In this document: positions 1 to 8,333 of the stretch, piece by piece
Numbering within the stretch: the first letter of the stretch is position 1
Layout: each line of letters opens with the position of its first letter
Source: Streptomyces albidoflavus
GTDB taxonomy: Bacteria; Actinomycetota; Actinomycetes; Streptomycetales; Streptomycetaceae
NCBI RefSeq assembly: GCF_000719955.1
Contig: NZ_JOII01000031.1
Location: forward strand, 11,362-75,361
DNA length: 64,000 nucleotides
Direction: 5' to 3'
The notes under the pieces: model-generated
Databases searched by the model: none
What the model was told of the DNA's origin: nothing
Seen by the model: the letters and a program-made list of their open reading frames with translations, nothing else
Made by a program: the position numbers and the translations under genes

Positions 1-10
1 CAGCCGCAGA

Positions 11-1270
11 TCAGCCAGGCCCCTCGCCGAGGGCGCCCCCGTGGAGCCACACGGGCAAGTTCCGGTGCCCGTTGGAGATGAGGGAGGGGAAGGGAGGCAG
101 ACCTTCGGCGGGCAAATCCAGGGCAAGCCCTGGAAAGCGGGCGAAGAGCAGGCGCAGGCACACCTCGACCTCCAGCCGCGCCAGCGGCGCCCCCACACAG
201 AAGTGCACCCCGTGCCCGAAGGCGAGATGCTCCTTGCTGAGGCGCCCGGCGTCGAAGACGTCGGCGTCATCGTGCCAGCCGGGGTGCCGGTTGGCCGCGG
301 CGTAGGAGGCGAGGATGGCCTCGCCGCGGGCGATGGTCCGGCCGTCGGGGAGCGGGATGTCGCGGACGGCGTACCGCAGGGGCAGGTGTTTGACGGCGCT
401 CTCGTGACGCAGGGTCTCCTCGACCACGTCGCCCCAGCCGACCTGCCCGGAGCGGACCAGGTCGAGCTGGCCGTCGACGGTGAGCAGCGCGTGCACGGCC
501 TGGTCGATGACGTTGACCGTGGTCTCGCACCCGGCGCTGATCACCAGCAGCAGCGTGTCCCGCAACTCCTCGTGGGAGAGGGCCGGTTCGGCGCCCTCCT
601 CGTCCGGGGTGGCGAGCAGCAGCGAGGTGGCGTCGTCGCCGGGTTCGGCGCGGCGCGTGGCGATGAGCTGGTCGAGGACGACGTAGAGGGCACCGGTGTT
701 GGCCGCTGCCTCCTCGCGGCCGAGGGTGGTGTCGAAGACACCGTCGACCACGGCGCGGAAGTGGGCATACCGCTCCTCGGGCACTCCCATGAGGTGGCCG
801 ATGACGGCGACCGGCAACGGGTACGCCAGCTTCTCGCGCAGGTCGACGGGCGCGTCCGGCGGCAGCGCGGCCAGATCGTCGAGCAGTCCGGCGGTGATCC
901 GCTCCACCACGGGCCGCACCGCCTCGACCCGCCGGGCGCTGAACGCGGGCGCGATGATGCGGCGCAGCCGCCGGTGGTCGGCGCCGTACGAGGTGAACAT
1001 GTTGCGTACCGCGACCCAGAGTGCCAGCGGCCAGCTCTGCACGGTCTCGGCGAAGGCCGGCCAGTGGGCCCGCCCGTCCTTGGAGACGTCCGGGCTGGTC
1101 AGCAGGGCTCTGAGGAGGACCGGGTCGCTGACCGACCAGGCCGGGACGCCGAGGACGTCGACGCGGGTGGCCGGGCCTCGGGCGTGCAGGGCGCGGTGTT
1201 CGGCGTGCAGGTCGGCCCCCGTGGGGTCGAGGACGAGGGGTTCCTGTTCCGGTGGGGCGGAGGACGGCAT
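11..1270 (-). CDS. cytochrome P450 (bacterial class I type)
   Basis: A 419-residue soluble haem monooxygenase. All diagnostic P450 elements are readable: the I-helix AGCETT near residue 246, the K-helix EETLR at about 284 (intact ExxR), and the haem loop FGHGVHFCVGAPLARLE with the thiolate Cys near 358. There is no membrane anchor, as expected for actinobacterial P450s fed by ferredoxin/ferredoxin reductase. The ATG is preceded by AAGGAG at good spacing. No ferredoxin or biosynthetic gene lies next to it in the window (its downstream neighbour is outside), so the substrate cannot be predicted. It diverges from the secreted-protein gene at 1616. Confidence 0.93.
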   Translation of the reverse strand: MPSSAPPEQEPLVLDPTGADLHAEHRALHARGPATRVDVLGVPAWSVSDPVLLRALLTSPDVSKDGRAHWPAFAETVQSWPLALWVAVRNMFTSYGADHRRLRRIIAPAFSARRVEAVRPVVERITAGLLDDLAALPPDAPVDLREKLAYPLPVAVIGHLMGVPEERYAHFRAVVDGVFDTTLGREEAAANTGALYVVLDQLIATRRAEPGDDATSLLLATPDEEGAEPALSHEELRDTLLLVISAGCETTVNVIDQAVHALLTVDGQLDLVRSGQVGWGDVVEETLRHESAVKHLPLRYAVRDIPLPDGRTIARGEAILASYAAANRHPGWHDDADVFDAGRLSKEHLAFGHGVHFCVGAPLARLEVEVCLRLLFARFPGLALDLPAEGLPPFPSLISNGHRNLPVWLHGGALGEGPG

Positions 1271-1615
1271 GGTGGTCAGCTCCTTGGCCGGACGACGTGG
1301 CTGCTCCCCAGAGTTGGGGGCGGCTCGGGTGCGCGGGCAGGGGGCACGGAGAGCAGGTGGTGGCGGTTCCGGGCGCGGGGGCGGGCGTTCGGGGGCGAGG
1401 CGTGCGCCCGTCGTGCGCGGCCGGGCCGGGTCCAGGGAGGGGCGTAACCCCCGTTCCCCCTCTGTTCACAGAAAAGTCGAACTGTCCTACAACCCTTCAC
1501 ATGTCCCGGTGGTCTTGTCTGTCGAGTCATGGGACTCGACAGGCCGGGCGGGCCCGTACCGCCGCGGTCTGGGGACGGCCTCCACGGGGGGCCCTTCTCC
1601 ACTGGGGAAACACAC
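1271..1615. other. divergent intergenic region, P450 / secreted protein
   Basis: This 345-bp gap lies between divergent genes and must hold both promoters. The part nearest the P450 is GC-rich and featureless. The stretch 1455-1515 is unusually AT-rich for the window and is the likely promoter zone for the secreted protein. A perfect hairpin at 1519-1542 sits in its presumed 5' leader. No further gene is supported. Confidence 0.6.
1519..1542 (+). promoter_or_regulatory. perfect 10-bp hairpin in 5' leader of secreted-protein gene
   Basis: Arms CTGTCGAGTC (1519-1528) and GACTCGACAG (1533-1542) are exact inverted repeats around a 4-nt loop, about 75 nt upstream of the ATG at 1616. It is not followed by a T-run, so it does not look like an intrinsic terminator. 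It could be an mRNA-stability stem-loop or a repressor operator. The structure is seen directly; the role is inference. Confidence 0.45.
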
Positions 1616-2476
1616 ATGCGTATTCGTGCCACTGTTGCCGTCGTCAGCGGCGCCCTGGCCCTGTCCGCTCTCACCGGCGCCGCCGCCCAGGCCGCCCCGG
1701 GACCCGACCGCGAGCGGATCCAGGTGCCCACCGCGGAGTCGGTGTTCGGCAAGCAGGCGACGGCGAAGGGCAAGGGCTTCAAGGCCGCCGCCGTGCCGAA
1801 GATCTCGAAGGTCACCGTCAACGGCGGCAAGGACATCGTCCTCGGCACCACCAAGGCGAAGACCTTCTCGGTCAGCATCACCGCCTCGCACGCCAGCAAC
1901 ATCGGGGACGCCTACGCCTACTTCTGGCACGGCTCCACCTACGAGACCGCCGACGGCGTCTTCATCCCGAACGAGGAGTACGCCTCCTGCAAGGCGTCCA
2001 GCGCCACCACCTCCACCTGCAAGCTGACCTTCACGGTCGACCCGCAGTGGGAGCTCATCAACGACCTGGCGGGCAGCTGGAACGTCGGGGTCGGTGCCCT
2101 GGCCGCCGACGACTCCGACTTCGCCTGGAACGACAAGCACAGCAAGACCCGCGTCCAGCGCTACTCCAAGCTGGTCGTGAACGCCACGCCGGAGCCGGTC
2201 AAGAAGGGCAAGACCCTCACGGTCAACGGCACCCTGTCCCGCGCCAACTGGGACACCTGGAAGTACGCCGGTTACACCCAGCAGTCGGTGAAGCTCCAGT
2301 TCAAGAAGAAGGGCGCCGCCAGCTACACGACCGTCAAGACGGTCAAGAGCGGCTCCAAGGGCGCGCTGAAGACCACCGTCAAGGCCGCCTCGGACGGCTA
2401 CTGGCGCTGGAGCTTCGCCGGCACCTCCACCACCCCGGCCATCAACTCCACGGCCGACTTCGTGGACGTGAAGTAG
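1616..2476 (+). CDS. secreted beta-rich protein (putative Ig-like, function unknown)
   Basis: A 286-residue exported protein. The chosen ATG gives a classic Sec signal peptide: MRIRATVAVV, a hydrophobic Ala/Leu core, then AAAQA-APGP as a type I cleavage site near residue 28. An in-frame ATG at 1529 would put the signal peptide internally and is rejected. The mature part is rich in Lys, Thr and Ser with alternating polar/hydrophobic strands. The last ~90 residues (VVNATPEPVKKGKTLTVNGT onward) resemble a bacterial Ig-like or calcium-binding-type beta sandwich. A Cys pair near residues 125 and 134 may form a disulphide. No catalytic motif was seen. A strong terminator follows. Confidence 0.85.
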   Translation: MRIRATVAVVSGALALSALTGAAAQAAPGPDRERIQVPTAESVFGKQATAKGKGFKAAAVPKISKVTVNGGKDIVLGTTKAKTFSVSITASHASNIGDAYAYFWHGSTYETADGVFIPNEEYASCKASSATTSTCKLTFTVDPQWELINDLAGSWNVGVGALAADDSDFAWNDKHSKTRVQRYSKLVVNATPEPVKKGKTLTVNGTLSRANWDTWKYAGYTQQSVKLQFKKKGAASYTTVKTVKSGSKGALKTTVKAASDGYWRWSFAGTSTTPAINSTADFVDVK

Positions 2477-2503
2477 GCGAAGCAAGCCGGAACGCCTGGA
2501 ACA

Positions 2504-2551
2504 CCGAGGGCCGCTCTCCCCGACGTCACCGTCAGGGGGAGCGGCCCTCGG
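2504..2551 (+). terminator. intrinsic-type terminator hairpin
   Basis: CCGAGGGCCGCTCTCCCC (2504-2521) pairs almost perfectly with GGGGGAGCGGCCCTCGG (2535-2551), just after the secreted-protein stop codon. It separates that gene from the convergent P-type ATPase gene and probably works in both directions. Confidence 0.75.
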
Positions 2552-2580
2552 CCGTTTCCGCGTAAGGCGCTTCGGGTGGG

Positions 2581-5019
2581 TCAGACCGGCAGGCGCCGGT
2601 CGACCAGCCGCCAGACCACCTCGATGAGGGCTGCCGCGATCACCGCGATACCGACCGCCGCCCACGGCATCACCGAGCCGACCAGCCGCAGGGCGAAGAA
2701 GTCCTGGAGCCACGGGACGGCGAGGACGACGAGGAAGGCGCCGGCCATCGTGGCGACCAGGCCGACCCGCCACCAGGTGTAGGGGCGGGCGATGATCGCC
2801 AGCACCCAGAGGGAGACCAGGAAGAGGGTCAGCGTCGCCGCGCTCGTCTCCGCGGGGAGGGAGTCGGGGCCGGTGTAGTACGCCCGGGCCGTCATGTACG
2901 TGGTGAAGGTGGCGAGGGCGGCGATCACGCCGCCGGGGATCGCGTACCGCATCACGCGTTTCACGAAGTGCGGCTGGGCGCGCTCCTTGTTGGGGGCGAG
3001 GGCGAGGAAGAAGGCGGGGACGCCGATGGTCAGGGTGGAGAGCAGGGTGAGGTGGCGGGGGAGGAAGGGGTACTCGGTCTGGGAGAGGACGACGAGGATG
3101 GCGAGCAGGACCGAGTAGACCGTTTTGACCAGGAAGAGCGTGGCGACGCGGGTGATGTTGCCGATGACGCGGCGGCCCTCGGCGACCACCGACGGCAGCG
3201 TGGAGAAGCTGTTGTTCAGCAGGACGATCTGGGCGACGGCCCGGGTGGCCTCCGAGCCCGAGCCCATGCTGACGCCGATGTCCGCGTCCTTGAGGGCGAG
3301 GACGTCGTTGACCCCGTCGCCGGTCATGGCGACCGTGTGGCCGTGCGCCTGGAGGGCGCCGACCATGTCCCGCTTCTGCTGCGGGGTGACCCGGCCGAAG
3401 ACCGTGTTCTCGTCGAGCGTGTCGGCGAGGGCCTCCGGCTCCTTGGGGAGCTTGCGCGCGTCGTACGTCCGCTCCGCGCCGGGCAGCCCCAGCTTCCCGG
3501 CGACCGCGCCCACCGAGACGGCGTTGTCCCCGGAGATGACCTTGGCCGCGACGTGCTGGTCCTCGAAGTAGCGCAGGGTGTCGGCGGCGTCCGGGCGGAG
3601 CCGCTGCTCCAGGACGACGAGGGCGGTCGGCTCGGCCCCGGCGCCCGGGTCGGGCCCGTCCAGCCCGCCCGCGGTCCGGGAGAGGAGGAGGACCCGCAGG
3701 CCCCGCTCGTTGAGCGCGTCGGTCTCGGCGAGCGCCTCGGCGCCGGGGCGCAGCAGGACGTCCGGGGCGCCGAGCAGCCAGGTGCGGTGGGTGGCGTCGC
3801 CCTCGTCCAGGGAGGCGCCGCTGTACTTGCGGGCGGAGGAGAAGGGCAGCGTGCCGGTGGTGCGCCAGCCCTCGGGGGCCGGGCAGGCGTCGATGACGGC
3901 CTGGAGGCTGGCGTTGGGCCGGGGGTCGCCGGCCCCGAGCGCGCCGAGCACCCGCCGGACGTACGCCTCGTCGGCGCCGCCGAGCGGGCGGATCGCCTGG
4001 ACGTCCATGCCGCCCTCGGTGAGGGTGCCGGTCTTGTCGAGGCAGACCGTGTCGACGCGGGCGAGCCCCTCGATGGCGGGCAGCTCCTGGACGAGGCACT
4101 GCTTGCGGCCCAGCCGGATCACGCCTATCGCGAAGGCGACCGAGGTGAGCAGCACCAGGCCCTCGGGGACCATCGGGACGATGCCGCCGACGGTGCGGGC
4201 CACCGCGTTCTTGAAGTCGTTGTCGCGGACGACCAGCTGGCTGACGACGAGGCCGATCGCGGTCGGCACCATCATCCACGTGACGTACTTGAGGATGGTG
4301 CTGATCCCCGAGCGCAGCTCGGAGTGGACCAGGGTGAACCGGGACGCCTCCTCGGCGAGCTGCGCCGCGTACGCCTCGCGGCCGACCTTGGTGGCGCGGA
4401 AGGCGCCGCCGCCGGCGGTGACGAAGGAGCCGGACATCACCTCGTCGCCCGGGCGCTTGACGACCGGGTCGGCCTCGCCGGTGAGCAGGGACTCGTCGAC
4501 CTCCAGGCCGTCCGCCTCGCGGACCTCGCCGTCGACCACGATCTTGTCGCCGGGACCGATCTCGATGAGGTCGCCGAGGACGATCTCGGAGGTGGAGACC
4601 TCGCCCGGTCTGCCGTCCCGGCGCACGGTCGGCTTGGCCTCGCCGATCACCGCGAGGCCGTCCAGGGTCCGCTTGGCGCGCCACTCCTGGAAGATGCCGA
4701 TGCCGGTGTTGGCGACGATGACGAAGCCGAAGAGGCTGTCCTGGATCGGCGCGACGAAGAGCATGATCACCCAGAGGACGCCGATGATGGCGTTGAACCG
4801 GGTGAAGATGTTGGCGCGGGCGATCTCGGCCAGCGAGCGGGAGCTGCGGACGGGGACGTCGTTGACCTCGCCGCGTGCGACCGCCTCGGCGACCTCGGCC
4901 GAGGACAGTCCGGGCTCGGGCGGCACGGCGGGAGGGGCGGCGTCCGGCTCCGCCCCCGTGTCGATCCGGCTGTTCCCGGAGTCCGAACCCCCGGTGTCCA
5001 CCTGTCCCCGCTGCGTCAT
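2581..5019 (-). CDS. cation-translocating P-type ATPase
   Basis: An 812-residue membrane ATP-driven cation pump. Domains in order: cytoplasmic N-terminus, TM pair at about 75-110, actuator domain with LTGEADP near 180, TM pair with the PEGL cation-site motif MVPEGL near 284, phosphorylation loop with catalytic Asp328 in DKTGTLT, ATP-binding domain, the hinge GDGVNDVLALKDADIGVSMG, and C-terminal membrane helices. There is no N-terminal CxxC metal-binding domain, and the TM4 PEGL motif (rather than CPC/CPX) argues against a heavy-metal P1B pump. This favours Ca/Mg/K-type or uncharacterised E1-E2 transport. It follows the DUF2530-type gene on the same strand across a 168-bp gap with competing hairpins. 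Confidence 0.93.
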   Translation of the reverse strand: MTQRGQVDTGGSDSGNSRIDTGAEPDAAPPAVPPEPGLSSAEVAEAVARGEVNDVPVRSSRSLAEIARANIFTRFNAIIGVLWVIMLFVAPIQDSLFGFVIVANTGIGIFQEWRAKRTLDGLAVIGEAKPTVRRDGRPGEVSTSEIVLGDLIEIGPGDKIVVDGEVREADGLEVDESLLTGEADPVVKRPGDEVMSGSFVTAGGGAFRATKVGREAYAAQLAEEASRFTLVHSELRSGISTILKYVTWMMVPTAIGLVVSQLVVRDNDFKNAVARTVGGIVPMVPEGLVLLTSVAFAIGVIRLGRKQCLVQELPAIEGLARVDTVCLDKTGTLTEGGMDVQAIRPLGGADEAYVRRVLGALGAGDPRPNASLQAVIDACPAPEGWRTTGTLPFSSARKYSGASLDEGDATHRTWLLGAPDVLLRPGAEALAETDALNERGLRVLLLSRTAGGLDGPDPGAGAEPTALVVLEQRLRPDAADTLRYFEDQHVAAKVISGDNAVSVGAVAGKLGLPGAERTYDARKLPKEPEALADTLDENTVFGRVTPQQKRDMVGALQAHGHTVAMTGDGVNDVLALKDADIGVSMGSGSEATRAVAQIVLLNNSFSTLPSVVAEGRRVIGNITRVATLFLVKTVYSVLLAILVVLSQTEYPFLPRHLTLLSTLTIGVPAFFLALAPNKERAQPHFVKRVMRYAIPGGVIAALATFTTYMTARAYYTGPDSLPAETSAATLTLFLVSLWVLAIIARPYTWWRVGLVATMAGAFLVVLAVPWLQDFFALRLVGSVMPWAAVGIAVIAAALIEVVWRLVDRRLPV

Positions 5020-5105
5020 GACACAGACGTTAAGGCCCGCGCTCGCACTTCACCGCCCGAGGGTCCAAAGATCCGTCCCGGGTACGAGACGGGGGTGGCA
5101 CCGCC

Positions 5106-5168
5106 GTAGGGGGTGGGCCGCCGCATCCCCGACCGAGGTAGCCCCGCCCCCTACGGGAGGGGTGCTAC
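5106..5168 (-). promoter_or_regulatory. mutually exclusive hairpins upstream of the P-type ATPase (possible attenuator or terminator)
   Basis: In the minus-strand transcript, stem A pairs GTAG at 5168-5165 with CTAC at 5141-5138, extended by C-rich/G-rich blocks between 5143 and 5162. Stem B pairs the G-rich block 5154-5143 with the C-rich block 5117-5106 with one mismatch. Both use 5143-5154, so only one can form. This lies between the DUF2530-type stop and the ATPase start. It may be a simple terminator or a conditional leader; base complementarity is observed, regulation is inferred. Confidence 0.4.
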
Positions 5169-5187
5169 ACGGGGTGCCGCAATCGGC

Positions 5188-5454
5188 TCAGGAGCCGGGC
5201 TGCGGGGCGGCCGCGGCGGCCCGCTTCAGCGCGGCCTCGCGGCGGCGGACGTACCAGACGCCGAGGCAGCCGAGGCCCGCGCCGGCCAGGCAGGTCCAGA
5301 TCCACCAGGTGTGGCCGTGGTCGTCGTACCAGCCGTAGAAGGGGAGCTGGGCGAGGAAGAGGACGAACCAGAGGATCGTGCCGCCGGTGATGGTGGCCAC
5401 CACGGGCCCTTCCAGGGGTTCCGGTGCCTCGTGCCGGGGCGTCCACTTCTTCAT
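5188..5454 (-). CDS. small two-TM membrane protein, DUF2530-like
   Basis: An 88-residue protein with a short hydrophilic start (MKKWTPRHEAPEPLEG), then two predicted membrane helices: about 20-40 (VVATITGGTILWFVLFLAQL) and about 50-68 (WWIWTCLAGAGLGCLGVWYV). A basic RRREAALKRAAA tail follows. Length and pattern fit the actinobacterial DUF2530 family, which has no known function. It lies upstream of the P-type ATPase in the same direction and diverges from the purine permease. The family call is from memory of the pattern. Confidence 0.8.
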   Translation of the reverse strand: MKKWTPRHEAPEPLEGPVVATITGGTILWFVLFLAQLPFYGWYDDHGHTWWIWTCLAGAGLGCLGVWYVRRREAALKRAAAAAPQPGS

Positions 5455-5811
5455 GCCCCCAGCTTACGACCGTCCCGCCCGGCCCCCGGCGGCGCGCCCG
5501 CCCGCACCCTTCCGGCCGCCCCCGGCAAGGCCCTCCGGCCCTGTGGCTTATGCCTCTACGCGCGGAGATAGCAATTTCGGGTTCATGTATTCATACTGAA
5601 ACAGCTTGAGGCTGACCGTTTTCTTTCGTAAGAAGACACAAGGGCCGCAAGTATCGGTAGGTTTCCGCCCTCGGACGGGTTGATCCGCCGGTCACATGAT
5701 CGTGATCCGGAGGTCATGCCTGGCTGATTCTGTGCGGTCACCACGTACCCCCGTCCCTTCGTACGGACCTCCCGCCAAAGAGCCCGTACGCCTCGCACCC
5801 CTGAGGTTTCC
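5455..5811. other. AT-rich divergent regulatory region upstream of purine permease
   Basis: This 357-bp gap has a block (about 5560-5720) clearly less GC-rich than anything around it. It contains an imperfect palindrome TTCATGTATTCATACTGAA (5582-5600) and the dyad TCACATGATCGTGA (5692-5705). It must carry the NCS2 permease promoter and a long leader, plus the promoter for the opposite gene. No purine-riboswitch core could be recognised. No ORF here looks protein-coding. Confidence 0.5.
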
Positions 5812-7257
5812 ATGCCCACCTCGGCCCCTGCCCAGGACGCCACGTCCGAGCAGCCGAACCCGCCGTCCGGCGCGCTCGACCGCTACTTCAAGATCACTGA
5901 GCGCGGTTCCACGCTCTCTCGCGAGGTGCGCGGCGGTTTCGCCACGTTCTTTGCGATGGCGTACATCATCGTGCTGAACCCGATCATCCTCGGCAGCGCC
6001 AAGGACATGTACGGCCACCAGCTGGACAACGGCCAGCTGGTCACCGCCACCGTGCTGACCGCGGCCCTCACCACGCTGCTCATGGGCGTCATCGGCAACG
6101 TGCCGGTGGCCCTGGCCGCCGGACTCGGCGTCAACACGGTGGTCGCCCTCCAGCTCGCCCCCCGGATGAGCTGGCCGGACGCGATGGGCATGGTCGTCCT
6201 CGCCGGTTTCGTCGTCATGCTGCTGGTCGCCACGGGGCTGCGCGAGCGGGTCATGAGCGCGGTGCCGCTCGGCCTGCGCAAGGGCATCGCCATCGGTATC
6301 GGCCTGTTCATCATGCTGATCGGCCTGGTCGACGCCGGTTTCGTCTCCCGCATCCCGGACGCCGCGCAGACCACCGTCCCGCTCCAGCTCGGCGCCGACG
6401 GTCACCTCAACGGCTGGACCGTGCTGGTCTTCGTCCTCGGCGTGCTGCTGACGCTGGCTCTCATGGTGCGCAAGGTGCCCGGCGCCATCCTCATCTCCAT
6501 CGTGGCGATGACCGTGCTGGCCCTGATCATCAACGCCGTCGCCGACATCCCGTCCTGGGGCCTGACCACGCCCGAGTGGCCCGGCAACCCGGTGGCCACC
6601 CCGGACTTCGGCCTGATCGGACAGGTCAGCCTCTTCGGCGGATTCGCCAAGGTGGGGCTGCTCACCGGCATCCTCTTCGTCTTCACCGTGCTGCTGTCGT
6701 GCTTCTTCGACGCGATGGGCACGATCATGGCGGTCGGCGACGAGGCCGAGCTGACCGACGCCCAGGGCAACATGCCCGGCATCAACAAGGTCCTCTTCGT
6801 CGACGGCATCGCCGTCGCGGCGGGCGGCGCCTCGTCCTCCTCCGCCACCACCTGCTTCGTGGAGTCCACCGCCGGTGTCGGCGAAGGCGCCCGGACCGGC
6901 TTCGCCAACATCGTGACCGGCGGCCTCTTCGCCATCGGCCTCTTCCTGACGCCGGTCGTGACGATGGTCCCCTCGCAGGCGGCCACCCCGGCCCTGGTCG
7001 CGGTCGGCTTCCTGATCCTCTCCGGCTCGATCGGCGCGATCGACTGGACGGACTTCACCATCGCGATCCCGGCCTTCATCACCTTCATGATGATGCCGTT
7101 CACGTACTCCATCACCAACGGCATCGGCATGGGCTTCATCAGCTTCTGCGTGCTGCGCCTCGCCGCCGGCCGCGGCCGCTCGGTCCCCGCGGCGATGTAC
7201 GTGGTCTCGGGTGTCTTCGCCTTCTACTACCTGATGCCTGCCCTCGGCCTCACCTGA
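5812..7257 (+). CDS. NCS2-family purine (AzgA-like) permease
   Basis: A 481-residue inner-membrane transporter with 12-14 hydrophobic helices. A hydrophilic N-terminus of about 25 residues precedes the family block LDRYFKITERGSTLSREVRG. The first helix region FATFFAMAYIIVLNPIIL and the segment AAGLGVNTVVAL match the AzgA/PbuG branch of NCS2, proton symporters for hypoxanthine, guanine or adenine. Other family blocks are ISCFFDAMGTIMAVGDEA-like and SSSSATTCFVESTAGVGEGARTG. The ATG follows CCCTGAGGTTTCC, a modest Shine-Dalgarno. The adjacent AT-rich leader suggests regulated expression. Substrate is inferred from the subfamily. Confidence 0.93.
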   Translation: MPTSAPAQDATSEQPNPPSGALDRYFKITERGSTLSREVRGGFATFFAMAYIIVLNPIILGSAKDMYGHQLDNGQLVTATVLTAALTTLLMGVIGNVPVALAAGLGVNTVVALQLAPRMSWPDAMGMVVLAGFVVMLLVATGLRERVMSAVPLGLRKGIAIGIGLFIMLIGLVDAGFVSRIPDAAQTTVPLQLGADGHLNGWTVLVFVLGVLLTLALMVRKVPGAILISIVAMTVLALIINAVADIPSWGLTTPEWPGNPVATPDFGLIGQVSLFGGFAKVGLLTGILFVFTVLLSCFFDAMGTIMAVGDEAELTDAQGNMPGINKVLFVDGIAVAAGGASSSSATTCFVESTAGVGEGARTGFANIVTGGLFAIGLFLTPVVTMVPSQAATPALVAVGFLILSGSIGAIDWTDFTIAIPAFITFMMMPFTYSITNGIGMGFISFCVLRLAAGRGRSVPAAMYVVSGVFAFYYLMPALGLT

Positions 7258-7330
7258 CAGGCCCCGGCCCGCGCCCCGCGCGGCCGTACGGCACCGGCCC
7301 GGTCCGCCCGGCCCCCGCTCACCGCGGAGG

Positions 7331-7594
7331 TCAGGTGGGCCGGGCCGCGCCGTTCACGGCCCCGTCCCGCGCGGGCTCCTCCGCGACCTCCCCGGCTCCG
7401 GGCGCGCCGCCGTCCTCGTCCCCGTAGAACTTCTCGGTCTCCTCCACCGCCGTCTGGAACCGCTGGTCGAAGTCGTCCCGGATCATCGTCCGCACGACGT
7501 AGTCCTGGACGCTCATGCCGCGTCTGGCCGCGTGACCCCGAAGACGTTCGAACAGCTCTGAGTCCATGCGCAGGCTGAGTACGTGGGTGTCCAT
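7331..7594 (-). CDS. small ribbon-helix-helix-like protein
   Basis: An 87-residue acidic protein. The first ~45 residues (HVLSLRMDSELFERLRGHAA then RRGMSVQDYVVRTMIRDD) read as a ribbon-helix-helix unit: a short beta strand followed by two amphipathic helices, as in CopG/Arc-type DNA-binding dimers. The C-terminal ~35 residues are low-complexity Glu/Gly/Ala. It stands alone, convergent with the purine permease and divergent from the MarR gene. No toxin partner is next to it. A transcriptional role is inferred from the fold only. Confidence 0.75.
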   Translation of the reverse strand: MDTHVLSLRMDSELFERLRGHAARRGMSVQDYVVRTMIRDDFDQRFQTAVEETEKFYGDEDGGAPGAGEVAEEPARDGAVNGAARPT

Positions 7595-7761
7595 ACCTGT
7601 CAGGGTCCCCGCACGTCTGGCGCGATCGTGCCGCTTTTCCCGCCCGCCTCACTCTTTCGGGTGACGACCACGTGCCCGCACGGCAGCCCCCGGGCGAGGC
7701 TGGTCACTCCTGCGGAGGGTGTCCGGACCGGGCCCGTGACGCCCGCCACCACGAGTGGTCT

Positions 7762-7794
7762 TTAGACATAGTAATGAGTTACTCTAACGACTAT
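7762..7794 (+). promoter_or_regulatory. nested palindromic operator overlapping the marR start
   Basis: The exact palindrome AGTAATGAGTTACT (7770-7783) is nested in outer half-sites TTAGA (7762-7766) and TCTAA (7783-7787), and in ATAGT (7768-7772) with ACTAT (7790-7794). The AT-rich core contains a TAGTAAT-like -10. The dyad ends at the marR ATG (7793) and no Shine-Dalgarno precedes that ATG, so the mRNA is probably leaderless and autorepressed. MarR dimers typically bind such dyads. Confidence 0.6.
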
Positions 7795-8230
7795 GCCGGA
7801 CCTCACCCATGGCGAAGACGCCGACGCCGTGAACGCACTGCGCTCCTCCGTCATGCGCCTCTCCCGCCGACTCAAGCACCAGCGGGTCGACGAGTCGCTG
7901 AGTCCCACCGAGATGTCGGTGCTCGGGACCCTCGCCCGCTGCGGTACCGCCACCCCCGGCGAACTGGCCCGCAAGGAGCACGTGCAGCCCCCGTCGATGA
8001 CGCGGATCGTGGCGCTCCTGGAGGCCAAGGGCCTGGTCCGGCTGGAGCCGCACCCCGAGGACCGCCGCCAGAAGGTGGTCACCCAGACCGAGGAGGCCGA
8101 GGCGATGCTCGAGGAGAGCCGCAGCAAGCGGAACGCCTGGCTCGCCTCCCTCGCCGCCGAGCTGGACGAGGAGGAGTGGGCCAAGGTCCGCGCCGCCGCC
8201 CCCGTCCTGGAGAAGCTCGCCCACCTCTGA
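7793..8230 (+). CDS. MarR-family transcriptional regulator
   Basis: A 145-residue winged-helix regulator. The core is visible: an N-terminal dimer helix, helix-turn-helix around residues 55-80 (ATPGELARKEHVQPPSMTRI), and the wing with RLEPHPEDRRQKVVTQTEEA carrying the family DxR signature. The ATG sits at the edge of a palindromic operator with no Shine-Dalgarno, suggesting leaderless translation. The MFS exporter starts about 100 nt downstream on the same strand, the usual MarR-plus-efflux arrangement, so it probably represses itself and the transporter until a ligand releases it. The ligand is unknown. Confidence 0.92.
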   Translation: MPDLTHGEDADAVNALRSSVMRLSRRLKHQRVDESLSPTEMSVLGTLARCGTATPGELARKEHVQPPSMTRIVALLEAKGLVRLEPHPEDRRQKVVTQTEEAEAMLEESRSKRNAWLASLAAELDEEEWAKVRAAAPVLEKLAHL

Positions 8231-8333
8231 CCCGCGCCCCGGCCGGGCAGCAGCACACCAGTACCAGCAGCACCCAGCAGCACCGATCGACGAAGACAGG
8301 CCAGACACCCCCGCCACGAGGAGGCGACGTCCT

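Noticed and set aside
696..2027. Long Arg/Pro/Ala-rich frames on the strand opposite the P450 and similar long antisense frames across the window
   Set aside because: They mirror real genes in other frames, have no Shine-Dalgarno or domain, and their composition is the expected shadow of high-GC codon bias.
5583..5811. Purine riboswitch upstream of the NCS2 permease
   Set aside because: No recognisable purine-aptamer core or paired P1-P3 stems could be traced; only an AT-rich leader and two dyads are present.
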